Positions 26,320 to 35,360 of a stretch of 64,000 nucleotides of DNA are shown in pieces. Each line of letters opens with the position of its first letter. Position 1 is the stretch's first letter. Under the pieces are notes generated by a model. The model saw only the letters and a program-made list of their open reading frames with translations. It had not been told where the DNA came from and searched no databases. Position numbers and translations under genes: made by a program. Source of the stretch: Marinobacter sp. ELB17 (GTDB lineage: Bacteria > Pseudomonadota > Gammaproteobacteria > Pseudomonadales > Oleiphilaceae); the NCBI RefSeq assembly GCF_000169375.1, contig NZ_AAXY01000001.1:1-64000 (forward strand), given 5' to 3'.

Positions 26320-29136
26320 ATGAGTTTGCCCGCCGATTTTGTGAGTGCCGTAAACCAGCTGATCCCGGCACCGCGCCGTTTTGACGATCCGCTGTCAACA
26401 CTGGCCTTCGGTACCGACGCCAGCTTCTACCGCTTGATTCCCAAGCTGGTGGTGCGGGTGAACGCCGAACACGAGGTCGTCGCGCTGCTGCAATTGGCGG
26501 GTAAGCACCGAGTACCGGTTACCTTTCGGGCTGCCGGTACCAGCTTGTCGGGCCAGTCCATCAGCGATTCGGTGCTGATGGTGCTGGGCGACGGCTGGAA
26601 CCAGCGGGATATTCTGGATAACGGTGCCCGTATTCGCCTGCAACCGGGTGTGATTGGCGCTCAGGCTAACGCCGCTCTGGCGCCCCTGGGGCGCAAAATC
26701 GGGCCAGATCCAGCGTCTATTAACGCCTGCAAAATTGGCGGCATTGTTGCCAACAACGCCAGCGGCATGTGCTGCGGAACCGCACAAAACAGCTATAAAA
26801 CCCTGAACGCCATGCGCCTGGTGCTGGCAGACGGCCAGGTGTTAGACAGCGAAGACCCCGCCAGCGTGGCTGCCTTCAGTAGCAGTCACGCTGAACTATT
26901 GGAACAGCTGGCGCAATTAGGCCGGGACACCCGCGCTAACAGCCCGCTGGCGGAGCGAATCCGTCACAAATATCGAATGAAAAACACCACCGGTCTGTCG
27001 CTGAACGCGCTGGTGGATTTTGACGATCCGCTGGATATTCTGACTCACCTGATGGTGGGTTCTGAAGGCACCCTGGGCTTCATCAGTTCCGTCACTTACA
27101 ACACCGTGCCCGAATATCCACACAAAGCCACCACTCTGGTGGTGTTCGGCAATGTTGAAGACTGCTGCCGCGCCGTGCCGCTGTTGAAACAGCAGCCGGT
27201 GGATGCGGTGGAATTACTCGACCGACGCAGTATACGATCGGTGGAAGACCAACCCGGCCTGCCAGCCTGGGTAAAAGCTCTGTCAGACAGTGCCTGTGCC
27301 TTACTGATTGAAACCCGCGCCGTCAGCCAGTGGCTGCTGCACGAACAGATAGAGCTGATTCGCGCGGTGCTGGCGCCGTTCCACGTGGAACAACAGGTCG
27401 ATTTCACCGAAGACGCCACTTTGTCTGGCCAGCTGTGGGCCATCCGCAAAGGCACATTCCCGGCTGTCGGCGCCGTGCGCCCCACGGGTACCACGGTGAT
27501 TATTGAAGACGTGACCTTTCCTATCCCGCAGCTGGCGGAAGGCGTCAACCGACTGATCAAGCTGTTTGAAAAACACAGTTACCACGAAGCCATCCTGTTC
27601 GGTCATGCTTTGGAAGGTAACCTGCACTTTGTGTTCACCCAGAGTTTTGACGACCCGGCCCAGGTAGAGCGTTATGCAGCGTTTATGGGCGAGGTGGCTC
27701 AGCTGGTGGCCGTGGAGTTTGGCGGTTCGCTGAAAGCCGAACACGGCACAGGCCGAAATATGGCGCCGTTTGTGGAGCTGGAGTGGGGCACCGATGCCTA
27801 CCAGCTAATGTGGAAAATAAAGCGCCTGCTGGACCCACAGGGAATATTGAATCCAGACGTGGTTCTGTCTGAAGACCCCGACATCCATCTGAAGAATCTC
27901 AAGCCCATGCCAGCGGCCAACGAGATTATCGATAAGTGCATTGAATGCGGTTTCTGCGAGCCGGTGTGCCCGTCTAACGGCCTGAGCCTGAGCCCGCGCC
28001 AGCGCATTGTGATCTGGCGTGACATTCAGGCCAAAAAGCGCGCGGGTGTAGATACCCGTGAGCTGGAAGAAGCCTACCAATATCAGGGAATAGACACCTG
28101 CGCCGCCACGGGTCTTTGCGCCCAGCGTTGCCCCGTGGGCATCAACACCGGGGACCTGGTGCGCGAGCTGCGCGCCGACAAGGCGCACCACAATAGCCGT
28201 GCTGATTGGCTGGCCGCACACTTTGCGACGGCCCTGAAGGGCACCCGGCTGATGCTGACAACGGCCGACACCGCCAACCGTTTGTTAGGCGCACCTCGCC
28301 TGCAGCGTTGGACCGAAGCCAGTAAAAAACTCAGTGGTGGTCGTGTTCCGTCCTGGAACCCAGCCACGCCGCAACCGGTACGCTGGGTTGAACATGCGAA
28401 ACCAGCGGTAGCCACTGAAAAGCCGCGGGTGGTGTACTTGCCGGCGTGCGTGTCCCACGTCATGGGCCCGGCGCGTTCTGACAGCGAGCAGGCGCCGCTG
28501 CTGGAAAAAACCCGACAGCTGTTGGAAAAGGCCGGCTACGAGGTTGTGTTCCCAGAGGCCATGGATTCGCTGTGCTGCGGCCAGCCGTTTGCGTCCAAAG
28601 GCTACCCCCAGCAGGCAGATCGCAAACGCAGCGAAATGCTGGCAGCGGTAAAGCGCGCCAGCCGCGACGGCCGCGACCCAATCTACTGCGACACCAGTCC
28701 CTGCACCCTGCGGTTGCTGCAACAACAGGATCACGGTCTGGATATTTACGATCCGGTGCGGTTTATTCGCAGCCATCTGTTCGATCGGCTTGAGTTTATG
28801 CCACAGAGCGAATCCGTGGCGGTACACGTTACCTGCAGCACCCAGCATCTGGGGGAAGGGCAGGCACTGATCGATATCGCCCGTAAGTGCAGTACCCATG
28901 TTGTGGTGCCGGAAGACATTCATTGCTGCGGCTTTGCCGGCGACAAAGGCTTCACCACGCCGGAACTGAACGGCCACGCTTTGCGAACCTTGCAACCGGT
29001 GGTACAGAATTGCACCGAGGGTGTATCAACTAGCCGTACCTGTGAAATTGGATTAAGCAGCCACAGTGGCGTGGATTATCACAGCCTGGTGTATCTGGTA
29101 GACCGGGTAACTCGGCCAGCCCAAGCCCCCGCCTGA
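26320..29136 (+). CDS. FAD/Fe-S D-lactate dehydrogenase (Dld-II type)
   Basis: A 938-residue fusion. The N-terminal FAD_binding_4 domain (~35-260) has FRAAGTSLSGQSISD and NNASGMCCGT. An FAD-oxidase C-terminal domain follows (~270-520; HALEGNLHFVFTQ, KAEHGTGRNMAP). Next are two [4Fe-4S] motifs (~545-620; CIECGFCEPVCPSNG and TGLCAQRCPVGI). A glycerol-3-phosphate-dehydrogenase-like CCG domain ends the protein (~700-930; LCCGQPFASKGY, HCCGFAGDKGF). Such enzymes oxidise D-lactate to pyruvate at the membrane. It is in an operon with lldD, giving use of both lactate isomers. The length is normal for this subgroup. Confidence 0.93.
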   Translation: MSLPADFVSAVNQLIPAPRRFDDPLSTLAFGTDASFYRLIPKLVVRVNAEHEVVALLQLAGKHRVPVTFRAAGTSLSGQSISDSVLMVLGDGWNQRDILDNGARIRLQPGVIGAQANAALAPLGRKIGPDPASINACKIGGIVANNASGMCCGTAQNSYKTLNAMRLVLADGQVLDSEDPASVAAFSSSHAELLEQLAQLGRDTRANSPLAERIRHKYRMKNTTGLSLNALVDFDDPLDILTHLMVGSEGTLGFISSVTYNTVPEYPHKATTLVVFGNVEDCCRAVPLLKQQPVDAVELLDRRSIRSVEDQPGLPAWVKALSDSACALLIETRAVSQWLLHEQIELIRAVLAPFHVEQQVDFTEDATLSGQLWAIRKGTFPAVGAVRPTGTTVIIEDVTFPIPQLAEGVNRLIKLFEKHSYHEAILFGHALEGNLHFVFTQSFDDPAQVERYAAFMGEVAQLVAVEFGGSLKAEHGTGRNMAPFVELEWGTDAYQLMWKIKRLLDPQGILNPDVVLSEDPDIHLKNLKPMPAANEIIDKCIECGFCEPVCPSNGLSLSPRQRIVIWRDIQAKKRAGVDTRELEEAYQYQGIDTCAATGLCAQRCPVGINTGDLVRELRADKAHHNSRADWLAAHFATALKGTRLMLTTADTANRLLGAPRLQRWTEASKKLSGGRVPSWNPATPQPVRWVEHAKPAVATEKPRVVYLPACVSHVMGPARSDSEQAPLLEKTRQLLEKAGYEVVFPEAMDSLCCGQPFASKGYPQQADRKRSEMLAAVKRASRDGRDPIYCDTSPCTLRLLQQQDHGLDIYDPVRFIRSHLFDRLEFMPQSESVAVHVTCSTQHLGEGQALIDIARKCSTHVVVPEDIHCCGFAGDKGFTTPELNGHALRTLQPVVQNCTEGVSTSRTCEIGLSSHSGVDYHSLVYLVDRVTRPAQAPA

Positions 29137-29215
29137 AAATTAACGGGCTTTTATGTGCAGATTTTTGGCGATTTGATAGTCTTAAAAGACGTTTCAATGG
29201 ATCAAGGTGAGCGCC

Positions 29216-30052
29216 ATGGATTGCCCCTCTGCAGTACTGTTCAAAAATGGCTACCGCAAGCGCGGTTTGGCGTTAATGGTTGTGTGTACGGCCTGCCTGC
29301 TCGGTTTTGCATTGGCGTCGCCACCGGCGTTAGCAGACCCAACGCAGACTCGTCAGATTTTGCAGGTGGGCTACATGGAATTTCCGCCGTTCACGTATCA
29401 AAACAGTCGGGGCCAGGCAGCGGGTGAATTCATCGACATCACTCGCAAAGTTGTTCTTGAAGCGGGTTACACCACCGAGTTTGTCTTCCTACCTCCCAGC
29501 CGCCTGCTGCTGCACCTGCGTAACGGCACAGTAGACTTGGCGCCGAGTCTCAGTGGCACGCCGTTGTTGGTTTACGAAACCCTGGAAAGCTGGGTAAGCC
29601 CGGTCACTCTGGAATTGCACGCCTGGCACCTGAACACAACGGAAACACTGAAAACTTTTGACCAGATCAAGCACAAACGTGTAATTGTCATCAGCGGCTA
29701 TAACTACGGCGGGCTGATGTCGTGGATGGAGAAACAGAGCGATATAGCCCTGACCGAAGCGCCAGGCCATCGCGCCGCAATTGAAATGCTTAAGCGCAAT
29801 CGCGGTGACTATTTGCTGGATTATCATAAGCCTGTGCAGGAATTGCTGTCGGCGCCTGGCGACGAAAATCTTCATTCCACCAAGCTGTTATCACGAGAAG
29901 GCGTATGGGTGTTTGCCCTCAGTCGTCCGCAGGCTGAAATATGGCGCGAACAATTTGATGACGCCTACATCCGCCTCGCTGAAAAAGGCGAGGTGCCACC
30001 GTTGCGGCGCTTGGGGCCAGGCTATAAAATTACCGGCTTTCCGAATTTATAA
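29216..30052 (+). CDS. family 3 periplasmic solute-binding protein
   Basis: A 278-residue secreted protein. The signal peptide covers about residues 1-40 (RKRGLALMVVCTACLLGFAL, cleavage near ALADP). The mature part begins with the SBP_bac_3 pattern LQVGYMEFPPFTYQNSRGQA followed by GEFIDITRKVVLEAG. The ATG at 29216 has an AAGGTG site; an upstream GTG at 29207 is possible. No transport permease is nearby, so it may act as an orphan binding protein or feed a sensor. Ligand unknown. Confidence 0.75.
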   Translation: MDCPSAVLFKNGYRKRGLALMVVCTACLLGFALASPPALADPTQTRQILQVGYMEFPPFTYQNSRGQAAGEFIDITRKVVLEAGYTTEFVFLPPSRLLLHLRNGTVDLAPSLSGTPLLVYETLESWVSPVTLELHAWHLNTTETLKTFDQIKHKRVIVISGYNYGGLMSWMEKQSDIALTEAPGHRAAIEMLKRNRGDYLLDYHKPVQELLSAPGDENLHSTKLLSREGVWVFALSRPQAEIWREQFDDAYIRLAEKGEVPPLRRLGPGYKITGFPNL

Positions 30053-30055
30053 GCG

Positions 30056-30871
30056 TTATGGCGCCTTCATGAGTTGTATATCGCCATACCAGGCGCTTGC
30101 TTTTTCGCCGGTGTTGTCGGAATCCGACATGATGGCAATGCCGATAATGGCTGGTGGCTCTTCCCCAAAGGCCTTGCGGTAGTCCGCCGTAATATCCCGC
30201 TCAACGCTTACCCAGTCACCGGTTTTTTCCACGCCGCTGCTCACCGCTAACATTCGGGTTTTATCGGTGTAAGGGTTATTCACCCATTCGCCGATAGGCA
30301 GCCGGTTCGCCCAAATGTAGTTAATGGCATTACCCGGTAGCGTTTCTCCGAACATCACCTCCACCGCTTTGCGCTTTGCGCGCTCAAAAAAACCGGCGTT
30401 GTCGGGCTGAAACTCAAAAGCCACGTAAATGCGCGCCGGGTAGTCATCACCGTTTTTGCTGCGGGCATCGCCCTTGGCAAACACATTCGACACCTTCCAG
30501 CGCCAATGCAGAATCAACGAATCCTGAGGCTGCACGTTTACCCGCGCAATCAGCCCGGATGCGCTTCCAGCCGTGTCGGCTTTGACCACCTGAACACCGT
30601 CTTCAACCAACAGTTGATAGCGGGAATGCTGATCTATGTTGGGGAATTCCAGAGGCTCCCAGCCGTCGGAGATGCTTGTCATCTCAGAGAAACGGGGCAG
30701 GTGGGGCGCTGTCTTCTCTGATTGAGAAAATGCGACTGAGCTGAACATGAACAGCGCCAGTATCGCGAGTGTTGTTGAGAGTGATGTCGGGCGTGATATC
30801 GGGAGTGATATCGGGAGTGATATCGGGAGTGATATCGAAAGTGCCGAGAGTATGGAGAGAATCTTGTTCAT
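30056..30871 (-). CDS. secreted DUF3047-family protein
   Basis: A 271-residue protein of the DUF3047 family, periplasmic proteins of unknown function. The family region has SLILHWRWKVSNVFAKGDAR, DDYPARIYVAFEF, AINYIWANRLPIGEWVNNPY and AIIGIAIMSDSDNTGEKASAWYGDIQL at the end; these are quoted in part. The signal peptide is unusual: after MNKILSILSA it contains four or five repeats of a four-residue SLPI unit encoded by a 12-bp tandem repeat, which lengthens the hydrophobic core. Its start at 30871 was chosen as the first ATG of a plausible signal peptide. Confidence 0.8.
   Translation of the reverse strand: MNKILSILSALSISLPISLPISLPISRPTSLSTTLAILALFMFSSVAFSQSEKTAPHLPRFSEMTSISDGWEPLEFPNIDQHSRYQLLVEDGVQVVKADTAGSASGLIARVNVQPQDSLILHWRWKVSNVFAKGDARSKNGDDYPARIYVAFEFQPDNAGFFERAKRKAVEVMFGETLPGNAINYIWANRLPIGEWVNNPYTDKTRMLAVSSGVEKTGDWVSVERDITADYRKAFGEEPPAIIGIAIMSDSDNTGEKASAWYGDIQLMKAP
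30781..30840 (-). repeat. 12-bp in-frame tandem repeat in a signal peptide
   Basis: Five units of GTGATATCGGGA-type sequence at 30781, 30793, 30805, 30817 and 30829 encode the SLPI repeats of the DUF3047 protein. The central three are identical. Confidence 0.92.
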
Positions 30872-30919
30872 TGGGTTATTCCCGTATATAGTGTTTATGT
30901 TCTTGGTTAAATACCAGAT

Positions 30920-31130
30920 GTAGTGAGCTTTGATCATTTTTTGACGGCTCGCATCACTATAGCTGGTAACGGGAATCCGGTGAGACTCCGGAACTGACGC
31001 GCAGCGGTATTGGGGAACAAGTGTGGCACAAAGACACTGGCAGTTGCCGGGAAGTCGCCACACAAGGCCGAACGAACAGACACACCGTTCACGCCCCTAA
31101 GTCCGAAGACCTGCCAAGAACGCATCACTG
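30920..31130 (+). ncRNA. cobalamin riboswitch upstream of nrdAB
   Basis: The conserved elements of an AdoCbl riboswitch are in order: GGGAATCCGGTGAGACTCCGG (21 bases at 30971-30991, shown here only by position and first bases GGGAATCCGGTG), then CTGACGCGCAGCGGTA (30994-31009). The B12 box AAGTCCGAAGACCTGCC is at 31099-31115. Flanking TAGTGA and TCACT bases could close stem P1. It lies ~165 bases before the nrdA start on the same strand. Known B12 riboswitches on class Ia reductase genes shut them down when cobalamin allows a B12-dependent class II enzyme to take over; that logic is likely here. Confidence 0.88.
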
Positions 31131-31293
31131 CACCTTCGCGACACAGGTGAGCAGCAACAGTTTCAGTAACAGCACTCTGGTCTGCATGGCTTGGTGCGTG
31201 TTATTGCCCGATGGCATCTTCAAAAGTTGTCTCGGTTGTGACTGCCTGCGTACGCGAAGACAACGAATAAACGCGTATTCAGGATAACCCGCT

Positions 31294-34083
31294 ATGTCTG
31301 CCCTCTCTAACGATCTGTCGAACAAACTACAGGCCGAAACCCCCGCGGCGAGCACGGCCACCGCGGCATCGCTGCAAGTGATTAAGCGCAACGGCAACCT
31401 GGTCAATTTTACCCCTTCAAAAATCGGCGTTGCCGTCACCAAAGCGTTTCTGGCGGTGGAAGGCGACCAGGCGGCAGGCTCTGCCCGCATAAATGACGCC
31501 GTTCACAGGGTAACCGACCAGGTGGTACAGGCCATCAGCCGCCGCCTGAAAGCGGGCGGTAAAGTGCACATTGAAGACATTCAAGACCAGGTAGAACTGG
31601 CCCTGATGCGCGCCGAGGAACAGAAAGTGGCGCGGGCCTACGTTCTCTACCGTGAAGAGCACGCCCGCGAACGCGCCCTGCACGAGCCGGTAGAAGCTCA
31701 CCCAACCCTGACGGTAAAACAAGCTGGCGGCCGCACCGTACCGCTAGACCTGGGCTTGATGAAACAGCAGGTCGACAACGCAGCCTTCGGGCTAGATGGC
31801 ATTGACGCCGAATCCCTGGTGGAAGAATCCATACGCAACCTGTACAACGGCATCGACGAAGCCGAGGTGCTGTCGGCGCTGATTATGACCGCCCGCGGCC
31901 GCATAGAGCGCGAACCGGACTACAGCGCCGTAACCGCCCGTCTGCTGCTGGAACAGCTGCGGCTGGAAAGCGTCACCGCGCTGAAACTCGACACCTCTTT
32001 AAGCCTTGCCGACGTCTACCCGCAAGCCCTGAGTACCTTCATCAACGCCGGCATTCGTTACGAATTGCTGGACGAAGCCATGGCCGCTTTCGACATGGAA
32101 CGCCTGGGCGCTGCATTGAAACCCGAGCGTGACCTTCAGTTTGGCTTTCTGGGTCTGCAGACCCTGTATGACCGGTACTTCCTGCACTGGAAAGAAGACC
32201 GCCTGGAATTGCCGCAGGTCTTTTTCATGCGCGTCGCCATGGGCCTGTCCCTGCGTGAAGACGATCCCAACAGCCGCGCCATCGAGTTTTATGACTTGCT
32301 GTCGTCCTTCGACTATATGTCGTCTACCCCCACATTGTTCAACAGCGGCACCCGCCATTCCCAGCTGTCGTCCTGCTACCTAACCACCGTGGACGACGAC
32401 CTGGAAGCCATCTACGGGTCGATTCGTGATAACGCCATGTTGTCAAAATGGGCCGGCGGTTTGGGTAACGACTGGACACCGGTGCGGGCCATGGGTGCAC
32501 GCATCAAAGGCACCAACGGCCAAAGCCAGGGCGTAGTGCCTTTCCTGAAAGTGGTGAACGACACCGCCGTTGCCGTGAACCAGGGCGGCAAACGCAAAGG
32601 CGCGGTGTGTGCCTATCTGGAAAGCTGGCACCTGGACATCGAAGAGTTTCTGGAACTGCGTAAAAACACCGGTGACGAACGCCGCCGCACCCACGACATG
32701 AACACCGCCAATTGGGTGCCAGATTTGCTGATCGAGCGCATGCGTCAAGATCGCGACTGGACCCTGTTCAGCCCCAACGACGCGCCCGATTTGCACGATT
32801 TATACGGCAACGCCTTTCGCGAGCGCTACCAGCACTACGAAGCCTTGGCGGCAGAAGGCAAAATCGAACTGTTCAAAACCATCCCCGCCAAGCAGCTGTG
32901 GCGCAAAATGCTGACCGTGCTGTTTGAAACCGGTCACCCGTGGATAACCTTCAAAGACCCCTGCAACCTGCGCTCGCCGCAGCAGCACAAAGGCGTGGTA
33001 CACAGCTCTAACCTGTGCACAGAAATCACCCTGAACACCAGCGCCGACGAAATCGCCGTGTGCAACCTGGGTTCGGTAAACCTGGCCGCTCACATCAATA
33101 ACGGCGAGCTGGATGTAAAACGCCTGGAGCGCACCGTAGACACCGCCGTGCGGATGCTTGATAACGTTATAGACATCAACTTTTACGCCGTACCCCAAGC
33201 GCGTAACTCCAACCTGAAACACCGCCCGGTGGGCCTGGGTTTGATGGGCTTCCAAGACGCGCTCTACGCTTTGCGCCTGTCATACACCAGCCCGCAAGCG
33301 GTCGAATTTGCCGATGTGGCCATGGAGCAGCTGAGCTACTTCGCCATTCGTGCTTCTGCCCGGCTGGCGGCCGAACGTGGCGCTTATGAAAGCTACGAAG
33401 GTTCCCTGTGGAGCCAAAAAATACTGCCCATCGATTCCATCGAACGGCTAAAAGCCGCCCGCCTTGAAGGCGACCTGAGCGTAAACACCGACAGCCGCCT
33501 GGACTGGGCGCCAGTGCGTGACCTGATTGCCAAGCACGGCATGCGCAACAGCAACGTGATGGCCATTGCGCCTACCGCCACCATTTCCAACATCGTGGGC
33601 GTGTCGCAATCCATCGAGCCGGCGTACCAGAACCTGTTCGTAAAATCGAACCTGTCGGGCGAATTCACCGTGGTGAACCCCTCGCTTGTGCGTGACCTGA
33701 AGGCCGAAGGCCTGTGGGACAACGTGATGGTGAATGACCTGAAATACTACGACGGCAGCGTGCAGCAAATCGAACGCATACCCACCGAACTGAAATCCCG
33801 CTACGCCACCGCGTTTGAAATAGACGCTCGCTGGCTGGTAGAAGCCGCATCACGCCGCCAAAAGTGGCTGGACCAGGGCCAAAGCCTGAACCTGTACATG
33901 GCCCAACCCAGCGGTAAAAAACTCGACGAACTCTACCAACTGGCCTGGGAGCGCGGCCTGAAAACCACCTATTACCTGCGATCTTTGGGCGCCACCGGCG
34001 CCAACGAACAAGCCGCAACAGTCGCCGCACCGCAGCCCCAGGTTTGCAGCATTGACGAACCAGACTGCGAAGCGTGCCAGTAA
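31294..34083 (+). CDS. nrdA: ribonucleoside-diphosphate reductase class Ia, large subunit
   Basis: A 929-residue catalytic subunit. There is an N-terminal ATP-cone (~30-125; VIKRNGNLVNFTPSKIGVAV) and a second cone-like segment (~135-220). The barrel has the redox cysteine in QLSSCYLTTVDDDLEAIYGS, NLCTEITLNTSADE with the active-site Asn-Cys-Glu, and APTATISNIVG. The C-terminal cysteine tail CSIDEPDCEACQ takes reducing equivalents from thioredoxin or glutaredoxin. It makes dNDPs together with NrdB. It is preceded by a cobalamin riboswitch and followed by nrdB after ~100 bases that carry two palindromes. Confidence 0.97.
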   Translation: MSALSNDLSNKLQAETPAASTATAASLQVIKRNGNLVNFTPSKIGVAVTKAFLAVEGDQAAGSARINDAVHRVTDQVVQAISRRLKAGGKVHIEDIQDQVELALMRAEEQKVARAYVLYREEHARERALHEPVEAHPTLTVKQAGGRTVPLDLGLMKQQVDNAAFGLDGIDAESLVEESIRNLYNGIDEAEVLSALIMTARGRIEREPDYSAVTARLLLEQLRLESVTALKLDTSLSLADVYPQALSTFINAGIRYELLDEAMAAFDMERLGAALKPERDLQFGFLGLQTLYDRYFLHWKEDRLELPQVFFMRVAMGLSLREDDPNSRAIEFYDLLSSFDYMSSTPTLFNSGTRHSQLSSCYLTTVDDDLEAIYGSIRDNAMLSKWAGGLGNDWTPVRAMGARIKGTNGQSQGVVPFLKVVNDTAVAVNQGGKRKGAVCAYLESWHLDIEEFLELRKNTGDERRRTHDMNTANWVPDLLIERMRQDRDWTLFSPNDAPDLHDLYGNAFRERYQHYEALAAEGKIELFKTIPAKQLWRKMLTVLFETGHPWITFKDPCNLRSPQQHKGVVHSSNLCTEITLNTSADEIAVCNLGSVNLAAHINNGELDVKRLERTVDTAVRMLDNVIDINFYAVPQARNSNLKHRPVGLGLMGFQDALYALRLSYTSPQAVEFADVAMEQLSYFAIRASARLAAERGAYESYEGSLWSQKILPIDSIERLKAARLEGDLSVNTDSRLDWAPVRDLIAKHGMRNSNVMAIAPTATISNIVGVSQSIEPAYQNLFVKSNLSGEFTVVNPSLVRDLKAEGLWDNVMVNDLKYYDGSVQQIERIPTELKSRYATAFEIDARWLVEAASRRQKWLDQGQSLNLYMAQPSGKKLDELYQLAWERGLKTTYYLRSLGATGANEQAATVAAPQPQVCSIDEPDCEACQ

Positions 34084-34101
34084 GCCCAGCGCCCGAACTC
34101 C

Positions 34102-34126
34102 GGGGACAGACTTCAAGTCTGTCCCC
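34102..34126. repeat. GGGGACAG-type palindromic element, copy 1
   Basis: A 25-base hairpin: GGGGACAGACTT-C-AAGTCTGTCCCC. It lies between nrdA and nrdB together with copy 2, and a third copy follows nrdB. These are REP-like extragenic palindromes; in an operon they could stabilise or attenuate the transcript. Confidence 0.85.
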
Positions 34127-34140
34127 TTACTCAACTCCCA

Positions 34141-34164
34141 GGGGACAGACTTCAGTCTGTCCCC
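34141..34164. repeat. GGGGACAG-type palindromic element, copy 2
   Basis: A 24-base hairpin with arms GGGGACAGACT and AGTCTGTCCCC, 14 bases after copy 1 and 20 bases before the nrdB start. Confidence 0.85.
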
Positions 34165-34184
34165 GTATTCAAAGGAAAAAAACC

Positions 34185-35243
34185 ATGTTGAACTGGGACG
34201 AAGACAAAAAACCCGAAAGTAAGATTGCTCTCAACAGCAGCGTGGCCCCGGTAAACGTTGACGACAAACGCGTGATCAACGGCAACACCGACGTAAACCA
34301 GCTAGCCCCGTTCAAGTACCCCTGGGCCTGGGAATACTTCATGAACGCCAACAAAAACCACTGGACGCCGCTAGACGTGAACATGTCGCAAGACGTTCAC
34401 GACTACCACCACCGCTTGAACCCGGCGGAAAAGCACGTGTTCGAAAACGTACTGGCCTACCTGACCACCTCCGACATACTGGCCATGCGCAACATCGGCC
34501 TGGCCGTGATGGAAAAAATGACCGCGCCTGAGCTGCAGATTTACCAGGCGCGCCAGGTTTACGAAGAAGCCGTGCACACCTGGACCTACCAGCACTGCAT
34601 TGAAACCCTGAACCTGGACCAGGGCGAAATCTACAACCGCTATCGCGTCGTGCCGCAAATCAACGGCAAAATCCAGATGGCCAACCGCCGCCTGAACGCC
34701 GCCATGCGCTCCGACATCAATCTGCGCAACAAAGACGACCTGCAAGAATTCATCATGTCGTATTTGTTCTTTGCCGCCGTGTTTGAAGGCTGCTGGTTCT
34801 ACAACGGCTTCAGCCCCATCTTCGCCCTGCAACGCCGCGGCCTGATGCGCGGCACCGGCGAACAGTTCCAATACATCCTGCGCGACGAAGCCATGCACTT
34901 CTCCTTTGGCCTGAAAGTGGTTAACCAGATCCTGGAAGAAGAAAACATCAGCTTCGACCCCAAAGCCGTGCGCGACATGTGGGACGAATCCGAAGCCGCC
35001 GAAAGTGACTACGCCAACTACATCCTGCGCGACCCCATACTGGGCTATTCCGCGGAATACCACATCGAACAGTTCCGCTTCGTAGCCAACCGCCGTGCCC
35101 GCACCGTAAACCTGCCCGAACCCTTCCCCGGGGCCAAAAACGTATCACCCTGGTTGGAAGAACAAGCCACCATGCGCAAAGAAAAGAACTTCTTTGAAAC
35201 GCGAGTGATTGAATACCAGACGGGTGCCCAGTTGGAGTGGTAA
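34185..35243 (+). CDS. nrdB: ribonucleoside-diphosphate reductase class Ia, small subunit
   Basis: A 352-residue R2 protein that holds the di-iron/tyrosyl-radical cofactor. Metal-ligand motifs are visible: EEAVHTWTYQHCIE (Glu and His), FAAVFEGCWFYNGFS (Glu) and RDEAMHFSFGLKV (Glu and His). The ATG at 34185 has an AAAGGAAAA site; the frame extends upstream through the palindromes but that part is not protein-like. It is in an operon with nrdA under the same riboswitch. Confidence 0.96.
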   Translation: MLNWDEDKKPESKIALNSSVAPVNVDDKRVINGNTDVNQLAPFKYPWAWEYFMNANKNHWTPLDVNMSQDVHDYHHRLNPAEKHVFENVLAYLTTSDILAMRNIGLAVMEKMTAPELQIYQARQVYEEAVHTWTYQHCIETLNLDQGEIYNRYRVVPQINGKIQMANRRLNAAMRSDINLRNKDDLQEFIMSYLFFAAVFEGCWFYNGFSPIFALQRRGLMRGTGEQFQYILRDEAMHFSFGLKVVNQILEEENISFDPKAVRDMWDESEAAESDYANYILRDPILGYSAEYHIEQFRFVANRRARTVNLPEPFPGAKNVSPWLEEQATMRKEKNFFETRVIEYQTGAQLEW

Positions 35244-35286
35244 GGCGCGCCGAGAGGACATACTAAGGGGATAGAACAAGGAACAA

Positions 35287-35311
35287 GGGGACAGATTTCA
35301 AATCTGTCCCC
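35287..35311. repeat. GGGGACAG-type palindromic element, copy 3
   Basis: A perfect 25-base hairpin, GGGGACAGATTT-C-AAATCTGTCCCC, between nrdB and the end of intI. It may also end transcription of both convergent genes. Confidence 0.85.
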
Positions 35312-35360
35312 TATCAATCGAATAGCCAAAGCCGCGAAGACCCAGAGCACGACTGACCAC

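Noticed and set aside
26395..28995. Long minus-strand frames opposite the D-lactate dehydrogenase and the nrd genes
   Set aside because: They are antisense shadows of high-GC coding sequence with no motifs or ribosome sites.
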